Part shown: positions 44,905 through 53,597 of the stretch, piece after piece
Numbering within the stretch: the first letter of the stretch is position 1
Layout of the letters: the number at the start of each line of letters is the position of its first letter
Assembly: GCF_008629675.1 (NCBI RefSeq)
Contig: NZ_VWOX01000015.1
Coordinates: 62,001-126,000 of the forward strand
Length of the DNA stretch: 64,000 bases
Direction of reading: 5' to 3'
From: Roseiconus nitratireducens
Lineage (GTDB): Bacteria; Planctomycetota; Planctomycetia; Pirellulales; Pirellulaceae
The notes under the pieces: generated by a model
Databases searched by the model: none
Told to the model about the DNA's origin: nothing
Seen by the model: the letters and a program-made list of their open reading frames with translations, nothing else
Made by a program: the position numbers and the translations under genes

Positions 44905-46812
44905 CTAGTTCGCGAAGCGGTAAATGCAGTCACCGCGGGCGCTTTCGGTCAAGTAATAGACTTCGCCGTTTTCGTCTTCGCCAAATGCCAGCACCGGAAC
45001 ACTCTCCGGGATGACTTGCTGGTTCTTGACCGCCGCCCCTTTGTCCTGATCGTACGTCAGGGCCCAAACGACACCGGTCACGTAGTCGGCATACAAGTAC
45101 TTGCCGGCCAGCTCGGGAACGCGGGATCCTCGATAGACCCGTCCTCCAGTGATCGAACGACCGATTCGATGGTCGTACTGCCACACCGGCTCGATCGGAT
45201 CGCCGGTGCCGGCCACGCCGTTGCCGAAGGGATTGGTTCCTTCACGCACGCTCCAACCGTAGTTGCCACCTTTGACAATCAGGTCCACTTCTTCCCACAA
45301 CTCCTGACCGACATCGCCGATCCACAGATCACCGGTCTTGGAATCGAACGCCAGCCGCCAAGGATTGCGAACGCCGTAAGCGTAGATCTCACCGCGTGCG
45401 CCGGGCGTGCTGACAAACGGGTTGTCCGAGGGGATGCCGTACTTGGAATCGCCCGACTGGTTGTCGACGTCGATGCGCAGAATCGATCCGAGCAACTTGG
45501 AAAGATCTTGTCCGGCGGCCAAAGGATCGTTGCGAAAGCCGCCGTCGCCGAGCCCGATGTACAGGTAGTTGTCGGGCCCAAATTCGATGCTGCCGCCGTT
45601 GTGGTTTTGGAACGGTTGCTCGATCTCCATCAACACCACTTCGGAATCCGGATCAGCCTTGTTCGGATCATCCTCGGAGACATTGAATTGCGACAGGATC
45701 GACTTCTGGCCGTCGGCGTGGGTGTAGTAAATGTAAAACTTTCCGTTGGATTTGAATTCCGGATGCAACGCCAATCCCAACAACCCCTGTTCGTTGGCCC
45801 CCCGATTCTTCCAGTCGAACACCTTGTCCCGCAGATCCAGGAACAAGTGCGACTGGCTGACTTCCGGATCGTTCTTGAACGTCCAGATGGCTCCGTTCTG
45901 GGAAATGGCAAACAGTCGGCCGCTCCCATCGGGTGCGTGCCGCAATTCGATCAACCGCAACGGACGAAGTTGTCCGTTCGCTCCGACCGGATCCCATTGG
46001 TCCCACTTCAGGTTTGGAAACGCGAGTTCCGATGACAGCCCCAGTTTTCCATCGATGGGCTGCGGTACCGACCCGTCCTTGCCCAAGTGGCGAACCTTGA
46101 TGTTTCGGAACGAAACGCGATTGCCGTGGTCCTGCAGACAGATGTGTCCCGAATCGGCTTTTCCGAACCCTTCGAACTTGGCGAACTTGCTCTCGGCGAC
46201 ACGCCGCTGCCAATCGTCGCTGCCGATGTCGAACTGGTAATACCGCACACCGTTGACGCAGACTTCGCAGCCGCCCGGAGCGATCCGCAGATAGATTTGG
46301 TTCCACTGGCCGGCCGGACGCGTGGCATCGATGTAGTCGTCCGAGTCGCGTTCTTTTCCGGGGCGATACAGTTGGTACAGCCAACCGCTCAACTGCGGAT
46401 CGTGTCCCTTGATGTTGTCCTGGATTTGCACTTCGGGGCCACTGTGCCAGGGCACCGGATTATCTTCGGTCACGTGGAACATCAGCCCGCTGTTCCCCTC
46501 CGGACTGATTCTGTAATCCAGCAGCAATTCGAAGGCGTCAAAGGTTTCCTTGGTGACGATGTCGCCGGCTCCCTTGGAATCGCGCACCAGCGCGCCGTCG
46601 ATGATTTTCCAGCCGTCGCTCAGAGAATCCTTCTTGTAGTTTCGCCATTGGTCCGCGGTTTTCCCGTCAAACAACAGTTTCCACCCGCTGCGCTGTTCCG
46701 CTTCGGAAAGCTGGTTGACCGGCGAATCCGCACGGACCACGCCGGCGACCAGCGACAGCGTCAAACAGGTGAGCGTCGCCGTCAGACGACCGATTAATTT
46801 GGAAGGCATCAT
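44905..46812 (-). CDS. Secreted DUF1080 (3-keto-disaccharide hydrolase) - PQQ-type sugar dehydrogenase fusion
   Basis: 635 residues. A signal peptide (about 1-27) is followed by a DUF1080/3-keto-disaccharide hydrolase-like domain (about 40-240: GWKLLFDGKTADQWRN, NSGLMFHVTEDNPVPWHSG, HICLQDHGNRVSFRNIKVR). The second half is a soluble glucose/sorbosone dehydrogenase-type propeller (QGLLGLALHPEFKSNGKFYI, FGPDNYLYIGLGDGG, YGVRNPWRLAFDSKTGDLWI, GGNYGWSVREG). It probably acts on oxidised or plain sugars in the periplasm using PQQ; substrate unproven. I chose the double ATG at 46812/46809; the open upstream frame is Arg-rich and not protein-like. Terminator at 44822. Confidence 0.88.
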   Translation of the reverse strand: MMPSKLIGRLTATLTCLTLSLVAGVVRADSPVNQLSEAEQRSGWKLLFDGKTADQWRNYKKDSLSDGWKIIDGALVRDSKGAGDIVTKETFDAFELLLDYRISPEGNSGLMFHVTEDNPVPWHSGPEVQIQDNIKGHDPQLSGWLYQLYRPGKERDSDDYIDATRPAGQWNQIYLRIAPGGCEVCVNGVRYYQFDIGSDDWQRRVAESKFAKFEGFGKADSGHICLQDHGNRVSFRNIKVRHLGKDGSVPQPIDGKLGLSSELAFPNLKWDQWDPVGANGQLRPLRLIELRHAPDGSGRLFAISQNGAIWTFKNDPEVSQSHLFLDLRDKVFDWKNRGANEQGLLGLALHPEFKSNGKFYIYYTHADGQKSILSQFNVSEDDPNKADPDSEVVLMEIEQPFQNHNGGSIEFGPDNYLYIGLGDGGFRNDPLAAGQDLSKLLGSILRIDVDNQSGDSKYGIPSDNPFVSTPGARGEIYAYGVRNPWRLAFDSKTGDLWIGDVGQELWEEVDLIVKGGNYGWSVREGTNPFGNGVAGTGDPIEPVWQYDHRIGRSITGGRVYRGSRVPELAGKYLYADYVTGVVWALTYDQDKGAAVKNQQVIPESVPVLAFGEDENGEVYYLTESARGDCIYRFAN

Positions 46813-46919
46813 TCGTTTGAGTTCATGAGGAAATGGGGAAGGCACGGAAACCGAACGCCGCTTTGGGACGTCCGGATGACCATTGTTTTCTGGAAACCGG
46901 TTCCTGGCAACGCGACAGT

Positions 46920-48221
46920 TTAAACCGACCACGCGGCCCATTGTTCGGTCACGGCAACAATTGCTTCGGTCAACTGGCGCAATTGATCCGGAGCGACCAC
47001 CAGGGGAGGGGTCAGGTAAATGCAGTCGCCGAACGGGCGGATCCAAACGCCACGGTCGACAAATGCCTGACGCAGCCGGTCGACGTGGTCCAGCGAGTCG
47101 ACTTGGACCACCCCGATCGCGCCTTTGACCCTCACGTCCACCACGCGCGGCAGATGCCGACACGGCTCCAATCCGCGACGGAGTTCGCGTTCGATTTTCG
47201 CGACCTGTTCCAGCCGAGGCTCGCGTTCGAACAGATCCAACGAAGCTCCCGCGGCGGCGCACGCCAGCGGATTGGCCATGAAGGTCGGACCGTGCATCAG
47301 GGCCGATCCGGGATCATCACTCCAAAACGCTCGAAAGACCCGCTCGGTCGCTACCGTCGCCGCCAGGCCAACCGCACCGGCCGTCAACGCCTTGCCCAAG
47401 CACAAAATGTCGGGAACGATCTGCGCCTGCTCGACAGCGAACATCGTTCCGGTGCGGCCAAAACCGGTTGCCAGTTCATCGGCAATTAGCAGCACGCCGT
47501 GTCGGGCGCAGGCTTCGGAAATCGCGGCCAGCGTTTGCGGCGAATGGAACCGCATCCCGCCGGCACCTTGGACCAGCGGTTCGACGAAAACCCCAGCCAG
47601 CTCACTGCGGTGACGCGACAAGTGGTCGTCAAAACGCTCGAGCGCCGCTGCGTCGTTGGGCAACGGCAAACTCGTTTGCTGCAACAGCGCCGCTCCGAAC
47701 GCCGCGTGCATGCTGCGGTCCGGATCGCACAGGGACATCGCACCGGTCGTGTCACCGTGATAGGCGTTGGCAAACGAAACGAACCGAGTGCGGCCGCGGT
47801 CCCCACGGTTGCGGTAATATTGCAGCGCCATCTTCATGGCAACTTCCACCGCCACCGAACCGGAGTCGGAAAAAAAGACGCGATCGAGGTCCCCGGGCAG
47901 AATCGCCGCCAGACGCCTTGCCAAGTTGGACGCGGGCTCGTGATTGACCCCGCCGAACATGACGTGCGACATCGCGTCGATCTGCCGATGCATCGCCGCC
48001 CGGATGTGGGGATGGTTGTAGCCGTGACAGGCGGACCACCAGGACGCCAAACCGTCGATCAGACGGCGACCATCAGCCAAGTGCAGGTACACGCCCTCGG
48101 TGTGCGTCACCGCGATCGGCGTCGGTGCCGTTTTCATTTGGCAGTACGGCATCCAGACGTGGTCCAGACCCGCGGCCTGCCAGGGCGGGATCGTTTGCTT
48201 CACTTGGTGGGTCGTCGTCAC
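46920..48221 (-). CDS. bioA: Adenosylmethionine-8-amino-7-oxononanoate aminotransferase
   Basis: 433 residues. A PLP enzyme of biotin synthesis that transfers the amino group of S-adenosylmethionine to KAPA, giving DAPA. Class III aminotransferase motifs are present: HVWMPYCQMK at the start, DGLASWWSACHGYNHP, FFSDSGSVAVEVAMKMA, ADELATGFGRTG and the PLP-lysine segment CLGKALTAG, then MHGPTFMANPLACAAA. The start is unclear: a GTG at 48221 or TTG at 48227, neither with a ribosome site. No other bio gene lies in the window. Confidence 0.92.
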   Translation of the reverse strand: MTTTHQVKQTIPPWQAAGLDHVWMPYCQMKTAPTPIAVTHTEGVYLHLADGRRLIDGLASWWSACHGYNHPHIRAAMHRQIDAMSHVMFGGVNHEPASNLARRLAAILPGDLDRVFFSDSGSVAVEVAMKMALQYYRNRGDRGRTRFVSFANAYHGDTTGAMSLCDPDRSMHAAFGAALLQQTSLPLPNDAAALERFDDHLSRHRSELAGVFVEPLVQGAGGMRFHSPQTLAAISEACARHGVLLIADELATGFGRTGTMFAVEQAQIVPDILCLGKALTAGAVGLAATVATERVFRAFWSDDPGSALMHGPTFMANPLACAAAGASLDLFEREPRLEQVAKIERELRRGLEPCRHLPRVVDVRVKGAIGVVQVDSLDHVDRLRQAFVDRGVWIRPFGDCIYLTPPLVVAPDQLRQLTEAIVAVTEQWAAWSV

Positions 48222-48395
48222 AGGCAAATCCGACGGGCGTCATCAGGCACACGGAAAAGGTTCAAATCGGCCGGACAGCCTACCGGTGGAGCGGGACGGC
48301 GACAAACGGATACAATCCGGCCTCCGCCGCGGGGCGAAGAATGCCCTGCGGCCGACAATTCCGTTGCGGCTGACAACGAGAGAGCAATTGACATC

Positions 48396-49001
48396 GTGTG
48401 CCTTGAAGATCTGCCCCGTTTCACCGTGCTTCGACACGCGATCGGCGAAGGTCTGGAACGTCTCAGCGACCGGGCGGGACGATCGGCCGCAAGCGACTCC
48501 GACACGGTGCCGGCGCATGGAGTCCACTGGGACTGGCTGTTTGCACCACCGCCAGTTCCGGGAACGGGTTTGATCACGCCGCGGGAGAATCCCTCCGATG
48601 CCGCGAACCCCATGCGGGACCGGCGGTCGTTGTGGACCTGGGCGACCGAGCCACTTTCTGAATCGGGCTGGGGACGCTGGACAGCAGAGACGTTCACGTC
48701 AGTGCCCGCGACACGGCTGGCCGACCACCGATTTCGTTACCTGGATTTCCAAGGTGACCTGGGTGCCGACCGCGGCTTCGTTTCCCAAATCGCGACCGGG
48801 CATTACCGGCCCGTGGGACTTTCCTCCGACCCGTTTGAAGCCGAACTGATCGTCGCGGTCAACGATCGATCCCAACCGCCGACGGTGGGCTACCGTTTGA
48901 AATTCTCGCGACAGAACTCGGGACCGACCACCACCGCCGGACAATCCTGGCAGCTGCGGATCGAGACGCCAGGAACCGAAACGGAGTCGCCGCGCAGGTA
49001 A
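48396..49001 (+). CDS. Stand-alone LigD 3'-phosphoesterase-like domain protein
   Basis: 201 residues from a GTG at 48396. A short front (DLPRFTVLRHAI) is followed by VHWDWLFAPP, WTWATEPL and RFRYLDFQGDLGADRGFVSQ, a pattern seen in the LigD N-terminal (3'-phosphoesterase-type) fold used in bacterial non-homologous end joining. The usual second His/Asp residues are not clear, so activity is uncertain. There is no ligase or polymerase domain and no Ku gene nearby. The open frame extends upstream inside bioA in antisense and is not coding there. The stop codon lies in the first unit of the 16-bp repeat array. Confidence 0.5.
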   Translation: MCLEDLPRFTVLRHAIGEGLERLSDRAGRSAASDSDTVPAHGVHWDWLFAPPPVPGTGLITPRENPSDAANPMRDRRSLWTWATEPLSESGWGRWTAETFTSVPATRLADHRFRYLDFQGDLGADRGFVSQIATGHYRPVGLSSDPFEAELIVAVNDRSQPPTVGYRLKFSRQNSGPTTTAGQSWQLRIETPGTETESPRR

Positions 49002-49099
49002 GTCGCCGCGCAGTTGAGTCGCCGCGCAGTTGAGTCGCCGCGCAGTTGAGTCACCGCGAAAGTTGAGTCACCGCGAAAGTTGAGTCGCCGCGCGAGTTA
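48985..49099. repeat. Seven-unit tandem array, period 16-17 bp, overlapping a stop codon
   Basis: Units begin at 48985, 49001, 49017, 49033, 49049, 49066 and 49083, for example AGTCGCCGCGCAGTTG (three identical) and AGTCACCGCGAAAGTTG (two identical). The first unit contains the TAA stop (48999-49001) of the phosphoesterase-like gene. The array then fills the gap to the minus-strand gene ending at 49119. Confidence 0.9.
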
Positions 49100-49118
49100 A
49101 GTGGCAGCCCGAGGGGGC

Positions 49119-49961
49119 TCACTCGCTTTGCATGAAGGCGTCGGTCTCGGGCGGCTTTCGCGGCCGCGATTCCGATGCGGCTCCGTCAGGTTCGGCGGGC
49201 GGATCGAGCAAGCTCGGGTCCTCCGACAGATTTTGGGCGACCGTGTAGACAGGTCCCTGGGGCGCGTAGGCCTGGTGGACTTCGCTACCGGTCCGTCCGG
49301 CAACACTCACGCGATCGTCGGTCAGTTCGATCGACTCCAACACGACGTCCTCGGACTCTTGGCCGTGATACCGCAACGGGATATCCACCAACGCGACGGT
49401 TTCCTCGTCACCGGTTTCCCACTGCAGATTCAAATTCGTTCGTTCGGAAAACTGTTTGATCTTTTCTTGAAATTGAGAAAGCGGCAGCGGCAAAGCCCCG
49501 GCGCGGATCCTTTGGACACGGATCGCCAAGCAATTGGGCTGGTCGGTCAGTTGGACTTCCAATTCGCAGGACAGCACGGCATCGAACCGTTTGTCCTTGA
49601 ATCGGGCCGCAATCCGCAACGTGTTTCCATCAATGACGATGCGAGGATCCTGCAACCCACGCGCTCGAAACTCAGGAAACTTCTGCGGCAATTGTTCGAC
49701 CAACCAGGCGTTCAATTGATCGGCCGTGAAGGACGCCTGCCAATGTCCGAGTTGCCCGACGTCCTCCTGCAGCTGTTGGACTTCGGCTTGCATCCGTTCG
49801 CTCGACGCGACCAACCGCTCTCGCGACGGCAGCTCCACCGCACGCTCGTAAAACTCTGGGACCTTGCGTGACTGGCGGAAGGCCCAACCCGCCGCCAGTC
49901 CCATCAGGACACATGCGACAGCGCCGACCAGCAAGACTCGCTTGATCCAACGCAGCCACAT
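49119..49961 (-). CDS. Membrane-anchored hypothetical protein (DUF2140/YpmS-like pattern)
   Basis: 280 residues. An N-terminal hydrophobic helix (VLLVGAVACVLMGLAAGWAF, about 9-28) is followed by a short helical stretch and then a beta-rich domain (FTADQLNAWLVEQLPQKFPE, then DPRIVIDGNTLRIAARFK). The LNAWL-type motif and layout are reminiscent of DUF2140 (YpmS), but I am not certain. The C-terminus is Pro/Glu/Ser-rich. It begins 15 bp after the stop of the 1189-residue gene upstream, so the two form a unit. Confidence 0.6.
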   Translation of the reverse strand: MWLRWIKRVLLVGAVACVLMGLAAGWAFRQSRKVPEFYERAVELPSRERLVASSERMQAEVQQLQEDVGQLGHWQASFTADQLNAWLVEQLPQKFPEFRARGLQDPRIVIDGNTLRIAARFKDKRFDAVLSCELEVQLTDQPNCLAIRVQRIRAGALPLPLSQFQEKIKQFSERTNLNLQWETGDEETVALVDIPLRYHGQESEDVVLESIELTDDRVSVAGRTGSEVHQAYAPQGPVYTVAQNLSEDPSLLDPPAEPDGAASESRPRKPPETDAFMQSE

Positions 49962-49976
49962 AAGACAGATTCCTTT

Positions 49977-52900
49977 TTAAAAGCGGAGCGGTCGGGGCAA
50001 CCACTGGCGGATTCGTTCGGCGACGCTGGGTCGATCACCATTCCGACTGCCTCGCATGTCCCACGGCTGTCGTGAAGACATCGGAGGTGCCTGGTCAACG
50101 TTACCGACCGGTGCTTCCGGATCGGCCGCCGTGTCCGACGCGGCGACGTCTGAACGCGCTGCGTCGGTGCGGCCCGCCGACCCGGCCGGCAGCGGAGCTA
50201 ACAATGTATCCGATACAACAGCCCGCGACCCGGGTCGCGTGGTCGGCCAGGTTTCACCGGAGTGGTCAAGCAAATGTTGCGCCCAATGATTTTCGATCAA
50301 CCGCGCGGCGGGCTCCAGTTGTCCGCGTTGCAGACCTTGAATCGCCAAAAACGCTTTTCCCTGCAGCGCGACACGTTCGGACTTTATCGGAAACTGGTCG
50401 TGCAGGTGAACGTCGTCGACCCACAACCGTCCCGAAGAAAGGCTGTCGATGGTCAGCCGCACCGTGTCCATTTCTTCCGGCAGCAGTTGATCGGTTTCCA
50501 ACACAAGGTGGCGGGGCTGCCAACTCCCATCGCAGGGGACGTCCAACTCCGAGAGAAAGCGAACCGGAGCGCCGCGCAACGTTCCTTCCAAGGACACCCG
50601 CACACGGTGGGTTGGCTTGCTCGGGGCTACCGCCTGGCCCGACCCCGGGACGTTGATCTCCGAGACCGACCATCCGGCCCGGTCTGACGATTCCGGACCG
50701 TCGGTGCCGGCGGGTTTGATGGCCGCACGCAACGCCAACGAAACCGCCAACCTGCCTGAACTGGGGACGGGAATCGGTTCACTGACCAACCACGTCCTCC
50801 CAGAAGATCGTTGATCCGTCGTCATCCGAATCGAATGTTGTCCCTCGATCGCCTCTTGGCGGTCAACCACCACGGCCGATTCTGGGAATTGGGTGTGCAT
50901 CCATCCGACGATCCCCATCTGGCCGTCTAATTCGAACCCGCCGTTGCGAAGTTCCGGGTAGTCGGCCGGCTGCGCCAGGGTCCCAATCTTCTTGACAACT
51001 TCACCGATCTGCGACTTCAGCGTTTCCAATGTTCCGGTGCCGCCGACCATGGATGCTTGCCATGACGCGATGCGTACCGAGCCCACCGTGGATTGCAGGC
51101 GGACGTTCACGATCGAATTGGGATGCAGCGTCAGCAGCCTCAGGTCATCTGACACGCCTTCGCGAATGCGACAGACCGGTTGCAGTTCGGGGTCGATCTC
51201 GCATCGGAACGGGCCGCCGCTGGCGAACCTTACTTTGACATCGGCCGACCACGGCGCGTGATTGATGAACGTCACCGAGGAGTGATCCAAACTTGACGAA
51301 GTGCCGCGACTGATCGCGATCGGCTCGATGACCGCCAAGAAGGCCGACGCAGCATCGGACGGTGGCAACCGCCGCACCTGATCGGGACGCGTGCGCAGAA
51401 AGCTCAGCCAGCTGGCGTGATGCTGACTGGAAACGGGCGGCGCAATCGATTCGGATTCGATCCAGACGGCTCGGGGATTTTCCCCCAGCATCAGATGGTG
51501 CAGTTGAGCGAACTGTGCCGCGACCGTGGATGACGACTCCGGCATCGTTCCCGCGGGTGCCGCAGCGGACGACTCAGCGGACGACACCAACGCCAGGATC
51601 GTGTTGTCGTTCGGCGGTCGGATCTCCAGTTCTGCAGGTACCGAGCTGGCGTTCTCCCGAGACGTGGGCGGCGTGGGACCGCTTCCGGAGCGTCTGAGGA
51701 TCCGCGGAACGAATCCGATCGAGTCGGCATCCTCCGCAACGACCCGGGCGATCTGATCGGCGACGGCATCGTCGGCGATCACCACCAACGGGCCGGAAAT
51801 CGATTCCAGCAACGATCGGATGTCGTCGCGCGTCGGCGGCTGCTGTCGGTCCCTGGTGCTGAAGTCATCGCGCAAGTCGATCGCCACACCGTCCCAACAG
51901 CTCGCAACGGTCCCGAGTTGTTGGATCGCTTGCAGCCTGGCAGGCAGTTGGCTTGCCGGCCAGGCGTCCGAGTCAGGCCGCGTGCCCGGTGATTCCGTCA
52001 GGGAAGCCGGTGGAGCGATGGCGTCGACATCGGCGACAAGGCGAACACCTCGGCCGTCCAGCCAACGAAGCATCGCCCGCAACTTCAGTCCGTTGTCTTT
52101 GTCATATCGCGTCGCTCCCGCCGAAGACCTGCTCTCGATCAGTCCACCGTGTTCGACGACGCCCGACGGATCCGGCCCCGTGACGGGGACGACCAGGGTG
52201 TCAAAGCCGAACCAGTCGGCGACGATCGGAATTCGCGTGGTCGCCTTCCAAAGTCGAAACAATTCGATCGTGGGTGCGGCAAAATCGGATGCTTGGAGCG
52301 ACGCTTCATAATCTGACGTCAGTTGAGCGGACCAATCGGACGAACGAACTTGGAAATACGCACGCCGCTGCGACGGTTGCGCGGCGGACGCCGGTTCCTT
52401 CGCGTCCGGATGGGCCAAGCGGATTGATTCGATTGACAACGGTTGTTCCGTGGCCCGATTCGTGATTCGGATGTATTCCGACCGCCCGCTCGAAAAACAC
52501 AGCAGATGTTCTTCGCTTCCCCACGCGAATCGTGCCGTCGACAAGTCGACAGCGACTTCACCGGCCAACGGCAGGGTACGGGTGATGACGCGAAAGTCCG
52601 GTGCGTCGGAAAACTCGATCAACGCATCCTGCTGCTGGCGATTGACGGTGGGCGCTCCGTACCGGATTGTCAGCCGGTAGGGTTGGTGAGCGGTCTGGTC
52701 GGGCAACTTGGCGACAATCGATTCTCCGGATCCCAGTTGCAGGGTGCTGGCGTGTTCCGCATCGGATGCCGAACCGGTCCACGACTTGGTGACCCGCCGG
52801 ACGTCGGGCACCAGCCGCGACGCGCTTTCGGGGATCGGCGGGATCCAATTGGAAGCGGGCCACTGATCGGCGTTCACCGGTGTGACGGTGACAAACTCTT

Positions 52901-53546
52901 TCCAACCCGCGGAACGTGCGTTTTCGGTTGCTCCGGGAGTGGCGGTTTCGCCAGCCCCTTCGTCCGCCTCGGCTTCGCCCTGACGTTGATAGATCAGCCA
53001 GGGAAACCTGGCCGAAGCCAGCTTGTCGTTGTCGCGCGTGATCTTTGACCACAGCTTGTCCGACGGCGTGAACAGGCTGCAACGAATCTCGTAGACGCCT
53101 TCGCGCTCCGGGACCGTTTGCAGCAAAGTCAGCGGTCTGCAATTACCGTCCTGGTCCAACGTCAACGTGCTGCGTTCGCTTCGCACCACAGCCCGATCAT
53201 CGACCCGCAGCACTTCGTAGACCAGGATCAATTCCTGATCGGCGTGGCCGGCCATCCCCACCACATCGACCGTCAGGGGCTCGCTCTGACCGGCAAGGCT
53301 CAGCCCGGCAAGGCTCAGCGGGCCGTCGGCACCCGGATAGCGAACGTTGAAAGGCGAGGCCGAGGCGACCGTTGAATCACTGGCCGTTGAATCACTGGCC
53401 GATGATTCGACAACAGGGGTCGCCGCCAGGTCCTCGGCCGCCGGACAAGATGGGCGGTCGTGTCCCAACAGCAAGACGCCCGTCAGAAAGACCGATCCGA
53501 CAAGACGCGTGAGACCGGCAACATGTGGACATCCGTGTCCGAGCAT
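49977..53546 (-). CDS. Large secreted multi-domain protein, function unknown
   Basis: 1189 residues with a signal peptide (about 11-36). It appears to hold beta-rich domains at about 70-200 and 250-390, a barrel-like part at about 430-560 (IPIVADWFGFDTLVVPV, MLRWLDGRGVRLVADVD), a beta sandwich at about 740-850, and a carbohydrate-binding-like module from about 880 (YPELRNGGFELDGQMGIVGW). The C-terminal about 80 residues are Ala/Asp/Pro-rich. The barrel suggests a glycan-related role, but no catalytic pair is assigned. Tandem duplications of the signal-proximal region give SASDSTASDST and LSLAGLSLAG. Confidence 0.7.
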   Translation of the reverse strand: MLGHGCPHVAGLTRLVGSVFLTGVLLLGHDRPSCPAAEDLAATPVVESSASDSTASDSTVASASPFNVRYPGADGPLSLAGLSLAGQSEPLTVDVVGMAGHADQELILVYEVLRVDDRAVVRSERSTLTLDQDGNCRPLTLLQTVPEREGVYEIRCSLFTPSDKLWSKITRDNDKLASARFPWLIYQRQGEAEADEGAGETATPGATENARSAGWKEFVTVTPVNADQWPASNWIPPIPESASRLVPDVRRVTKSWTGSASDAEHASTLQLGSGESIVAKLPDQTAHQPYRLTIRYGAPTVNRQQQDALIEFSDAPDFRVITRTLPLAGEVAVDLSTARFAWGSEEHLLCFSSGRSEYIRITNRATEQPLSIESIRLAHPDAKEPASAAQPSQRRAYFQVRSSDWSAQLTSDYEASLQASDFAAPTIELFRLWKATTRIPIVADWFGFDTLVVPVTGPDPSGVVEHGGLIESRSSAGATRYDKDNGLKLRAMLRWLDGRGVRLVADVDAIAPPASLTESPGTRPDSDAWPASQLPARLQAIQQLGTVASCWDGVAIDLRDDFSTRDRQQPPTRDDIRSLLESISGPLVVIADDAVADQIARVVAEDADSIGFVPRILRRSGSGPTPPTSRENASSVPAELEIRPPNDNTILALVSSAESSAAAPAGTMPESSSTVAAQFAQLHHLMLGENPRAVWIESESIAPPVSSQHHASWLSFLRTRPDQVRRLPPSDAASAFLAVIEPIAISRGTSSSLDHSSVTFINHAPWSADVKVRFASGGPFRCEIDPELQPVCRIREGVSDDLRLLTLHPNSIVNVRLQSTVGSVRIASWQASMVGGTGTLETLKSQIGEVVKKIGTLAQPADYPELRNGGFELDGQMGIVGWMHTQFPESAVVVDRQEAIEGQHSIRMTTDQRSSGRTWLVSEPIPVPSSGRLAVSLALRAAIKPAGTDGPESSDRAGWSVSEINVPGSGQAVAPSKPTHRVRVSLEGTLRGAPVRFLSELDVPCDGSWQPRHLVLETDQLLPEEMDTVRLTIDSLSSGRLWVDDVHLHDQFPIKSERVALQGKAFLAIQGLQRGQLEPAARLIENHWAQHLLDHSGETWPTTRPGSRAVVSDTLLAPLPAGSAGRTDAARSDVAASDTAADPEAPVGNVDQAPPMSSRQPWDMRGSRNGDRPSVAERIRQWLPRPLRF
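53290..53405. repeat. In-frame short duplications at the 5' end of the 1189-residue gene
   Basis: GGCAAGGCTCAGC is repeated with a 15-bp period (about 53300-53325), and GTTGAATCACTGGCC with period 15 (about 53371-53400). Both periods are multiples of three, so the frame is kept. Confidence 0.75.
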
Positions 53547-53597
53547 GACGCATTCATGGGCATTGGCGGAGGGTGGAGCGTAAGCCGACGCGCCACC

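Noticed and set aside
47499..48395. Upstream part of the 500-codon plus-strand frame ending at 49001
   Set aside because: This part is antisense to bioA. Only the section after the GTG at 48396 has protein-like motifs.
48985..49099. CRISPR array
   Set aside because: Units are contiguous 16-17 bp repeats without spacers and there are no cas genes.
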